64,000 nt of DNA, taken from positions 1-64,000 of the forward strand of contig NZ_QLSV01000010.1 in assembly GCF_003268815.1 (NCBI RefSeq), in the 5' to 3' direction. The DNA is from Flavobacterium lacus. GTDB taxonomy: Bacteria; Bacteroidota; Bacteroidia; Flavobacteriales; Flavobacteriaceae. Shown one piece after another: positions 61,628-64,000 of the stretch. Within the stretch, counting starts at the first letter, position 1, and every line of letters starts with the position of its first letter. Below the pieces are notes generated by a model. It made no database searches. It was given only the letters and a program-made list of their open reading frames with translations, and had not been told where the DNA came from. The position numbers and the translations under genes were made by a program.

Positions 61628-63988
61628 TTAACCTGATTTTTTTCTTTTTAGGCCAAGCGCTCTTAACCATCTTTTCCAAAGAGGTCGACTATTAAATTTG
61701 TCAGCACCATACCCATAATTATAGTTATAGTTATAGCTATAACCATAATGATAATTATACGCTTTTTGCTCGCCTATATTATTTAATATCAAGCCTATAT
61801 TAGTAATCTTATTAATAGTTCTAAACTCATCAATAAAGTGTAACAAATTCATATCGGTATAATTAGACCGCACTAGATAAAGTAAAACATCCGCTTCTTG
61901 AACAATAGAAGTTGTATCAGTAACCAATAAACAAGGCGCAGTATCCACGACGATATAATCATAGTTTTGTCGTAAGCTTTCAAAAAATAAAGTCATTTTA
62001 CCACTGGAGAGAAGTTCCGCAGGATTTGGAGGAATAGGTCCGGAAAATACAACATCAAAATTCACGCCTAGTTCTTGTCCGGATACGATGATTTCATCTA
62101 AGTTTGAGACATCAATTAAGTAATTAGAAAGCCCTTTGTCTTTCCGTGAAGTGTCAAATAAATTATGCAATTGGGGATTTCGTAAATCCGTACCCACTAA
62201 AACTACTTTTTTATTTAAAGTTGAAAGTGAAAACGCAAGATTTCTGGAAACAAAGGTCTTACCTTCTCCTTTGATAGAGGAAGTTACAAAGAGAACCTGT
62301 GAAGACTTTTTATTTTGGGTTAAATAATTTAAATTTGAACGCAATACTCGAAAGGCCTCGGACAAAAGTGAACGATCATCTAAAACAATTTTAGTAGCTA
62401 AGTCTTTAATACTGGGTATTTCTGCCAAGATTGGAATATCCTGAATTACATTTAATACATCTTTTTTAGAATATATTTTAGTGTCAAATAAAAATAATAG
62501 GTACAATAGTCCAATAGGTAATCCAATTCCTAAGGAAAAGGCCACTAAATAAGTAATGTTGGCGCGTGGACTAATAGGTATTTTATTTACTCGAGCAAAA
62601 TCGATTACTTTGATGCTCGGATTAATAATAGCTAAATTGATAGCGGCTTCTTCTCGTTTTTGTAACAGCAAGACATACAACATCTCTTTAATTTCTTGTT
62701 GCCGTTCAATAGAACGAATAGCTTTTTCTTGAAAAGGTAAAGCGGCATATTGGGAGCTTTGAGTAGAACTTGTTTTACTGATGGCATTGATCTCAGATTG
62801 TAGTGCTTTTTTATAAGTGGATAAAGAAGATTTTAGATTATCTAATAACTTAAGCTGAGCTGCTCTGATGTCAATGATAGCAGGATGACTTTCTCCTATC
62901 GAGAGTAACATTTTTTGTTGTTTCAACACTAATTCGTTATACTGATTAACTAATGCGGCCACTTCAATTTTATCAATACCAACATTAGCGGGCAATAAAT
63001 CAGTAACTTTAGCACTGCTCAAAGACTCTGTCAATATTTCACTTAAATAAAGTTGAATTTTAGCTTGATTTAAGGCGTCTGTTGTAATAGACTTGGTAGC
63101 TAATAAAGTACCGGCATCAGCCCTGAAGTCAGAAAGTTGCTCATTTCTTTTATAAGTAGCTTTACTGTTTTCAATAGAATCTAGCTCTTTAAATAGAAAT
63201 GTAAAACGCTCGTTTACAAAATCGATTGTTTTAAGATGTACAGCCCGTCGATCATCAATACCGTCTTGGTTAAAAGCAGAAGAAATAGTGTTGGCAATGG
63301 TGGCCGCTAAATTTCTATTTTGCGAAGTGACCGTTATTTTGAGCAATTCACTTTCGTCAGAAACAGGAACTACTGTCAAAATGCTTTGAACCCTTTTGAT
63401 AGTTTGATCTCGGGTTAGTTTAGTAACCGAATAAGATAAAGATTCATTTTCAAAGTCTTTTTTGGCATCTAATAATAAAACTTTGAAGGGGTGATTTTGA
63501 TAGGCATAGTTTTTACCATATTCTAAGTCTTTTTGAAACCCTTCTATTGAAAAACTAGCGGGTAACAACTTAAGCTCTAATTGAGTACTAAAATCATGGA
63601 TAGTAGAGGGATCGCCTAACCAAACAAATTGAAAGGGTACTTCATTCCCTATATCAATACTCTGAAATCTACCTTCTTTACGGTAGATATGATCCAAATC
63701 TAACGCAACAATAACTTTTTCAAGTAATATCGAGGATTTAATGACTTCTATTTCATTCTCTAAATTAATTTTGTTACTGGCAAAAAAAGAAATGTTATCG
63801 GTGGGCAATTTAAAACCAGACCTATTATTATCTAGAATTTTTATGATGGTAGAAGACTGATAAACTGGAGGAGTGTAACGAATGTAAAGAAAAGCAAACC
63901 CTAAAAAAACCAATACGCTCAGCAATATCCAATGAAGTTCTGAAAGGTATTTGAATAGGATCTCACGTAAATCAAAGTTGTCATTCAT
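61628..63988 (-). CDS. wzc: Polysaccharide co-polymerase/tyrosine autokinase (Wzc-type BY-kinase)
   Basis: This is a 786-residue inner-membrane protein. It has TM1 at ~20-37, a periplasmic Wzz-type region with long coiled coils (~255-440), and TM2 at ~480-500 preceded by a Pro-containing segment (KIPISPRANITY). The cytoplasmic BY-kinase domain has Walker A GEGKT (574-578), Walker A' VVLVGTDLR (595-603) and Walker B IVVDTAP (679-685). It controls chain length and export of capsule/exopolysaccharide by autophosphorylation of its C-terminal tyrosines. The tail (744-760) has nine tyrosines in strict alternation. A polysaccharide-export (Wza-type) gene would be expected just beyond the right edge. 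Confidence 0.94.
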   Translation of the reverse strand: MNDNFDLREILFKYLSELHWILLSVLVFLGFAFLYIRYTPPVYQSSTIIKILDNNRSGFKLPTDNISFFASNKINLENEIEVIKSSILLEKVIVALDLDHIYRKEGRFQSIDIGNEVPFQFVWLGDPSTIHDFSTQLELKLLPASFSIEGFQKDLEYGKNYAYQNHPFKVLLLDAKKDFENESLSYSVTKLTRDQTIKRVQSILTVVPVSDESELLKITVTSQNRNLAATIANTISSAFNQDGIDDRRAVHLKTIDFVNERFTFLFKELDSIENSKATYKRNEQLSDFRADAGTLLATKSITTDALNQAKIQLYLSEILTESLSSAKVTDLLPANVGIDKIEVAALVNQYNELVLKQQKMLLSIGESHPAIIDIRAAQLKLLDNLKSSLSTYKKALQSEINAISKTSSTQSSQYAALPFQEKAIRSIERQQEIKEMLYVLLLQKREEAAINLAIINPSIKVIDFARVNKIPISPRANITYLVAFSLGIGLPIGLLYLLFLFDTKIYSKKDVLNVIQDIPILAEIPSIKDLATKIVLDDRSLLSEAFRVLRSNLNYLTQNKKSSQVLFVTSSIKGEGKTFVSRNLAFSLSTLNKKVVLVGTDLRNPQLHNLFDTSRKDKGLSNYLIDVSNLDEIIVSGQELGVNFDVVFSGPIPPNPAELLSSGKMTLFFESLRQNYDYIVVDTAPCLLVTDTTSIVQEADVLLYLVRSNYTDMNLLHFIDEFRTINKITNIGLILNNIGEQKAYNYHYGYSYNYNYNYGYGADKFNSRPLWKRWLRALGLKRKKSG
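61709..61759 (-). repeat. Six-base near-tandem repeat encoding the alternating-tyrosine tail of Wzc
   Basis: Codons 744-760 read Tyr at every second position (nine Tyr with Asn, His, Gly, Ser between). On the plus strand this appears as repeated ATAGTT/ATAATT units. Such a repeat can expand or contract by slippage in steps of two codons without losing the frame, changing the number of phosphorylatable tyrosines. Confidence 0.75.
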
Positions 63989-64000
63989 TTGATTTTGATG

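Noticed and set aside
1..64000. tRNA, rRNA, CRISPR array or riboswitch
   Set aside because: No cloverleaf with an anticodon arm, no rRNA-like conserved stretch, no regularly spaced direct repeats and no recognised riboswitch core were seen by eye; a covariance search would be needed to exclude diverged RNAs.

Overview
This is an AT-rich window from a member of the Bacteroidota, most likely Flavobacteriaceae (Flavobacterium or a close relative). The evidence is the type IX secretion (T9SS) type A C-terminal sorting domains, the PID-CTERM mini-proteins, YDG/MBG repeat modules, a UpxY/NusG-type antiterminator, an EpsG-type polymerase, and the very AT-rich spacers. A DUF3494 ice-binding domain points to a cold habitat. 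Every gene I can support lies on the minus strand, so transcription runs from high to low coordinates. I saw no tRNA, rRNA, CRISPR array or insertion sequence.

Reading in the direction of transcription, the window starts with a Wzc-type tyrosine autokinase (61628-63988) and an OmpA-family protein (60210-61586), closed by a terminator. Next comes a UpxY-type antiterminator (58853-59365) at the head of a long surface-polysaccharide locus. This locus holds a eukaryotic-like UDP-glucose dehydrogenase, a WbpO/TviB-type dehydrogenase, and a six-gene block (48585-54124) of two aldolases, a cytidylyltransferase, an epimerase, a HAD phosphatase and a sialyltransferase-like glycosyltransferase. After that are a PglK/MsbA-like ABC flippase, several glycosyltransferases, a Wzy/EpsG-type polymerase, and two tandem proteins resembling divergent polysaccharide deacetylases. 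It continues with GalE, UDP-xylose synthase, GDP-fucose-synthase-like and GDP-mannose 3,5-epimerase-like enzymes, a split mannose-1-phosphate guanylyltransferase/cupin pair, and a PglC-like initiating phosphoglycosyltransferase.

The promoter-distal block (21731-29289) carries ACP, ketoacyl synthase III, an SDR reductase, a PglD-like acyltransferase, an MBL hydrolase, a YdcF-like protein, a PglE/EpsN-like aminotransferase and a CapD/WbpM-like dehydratase. The natural reading is synthesis of a bacillosamine-type amino sugar whose 4-amino group receives a dedicated short acyl chain. This matches my recollection of the dihydroxyhexanamido-substituted O-polysaccharide of Flavobacterium psychrophilum.

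Downstream are three tandem cassettes (5205-20751). Each is a large secreted T9SS adhesin followed, after exactly 16 bp, by a 75-residue PID-CTERM protein and then a near-identical terminator hairpin. The adhesins share their C-terminal ~450 residues but have unrelated N-terminal modules; the middle one is an ice-binding domain. A second short initiating sugar transferase, a TPR/LuxR-type regulator and the start of a fourth secreted protein that runs off the left edge complete the window.

The least explained parts are the six-gene block with a cytidylyltransferase but no NeuB/KdsA-type synthase, and the adhesin/PID-CTERM cassettes. I looked for the Bacteroidota promoter pattern (TTTG, ~19 bp, TAnnTTTG) upstream of the main operons and found no convincing complete match, so no promoters are annotated.
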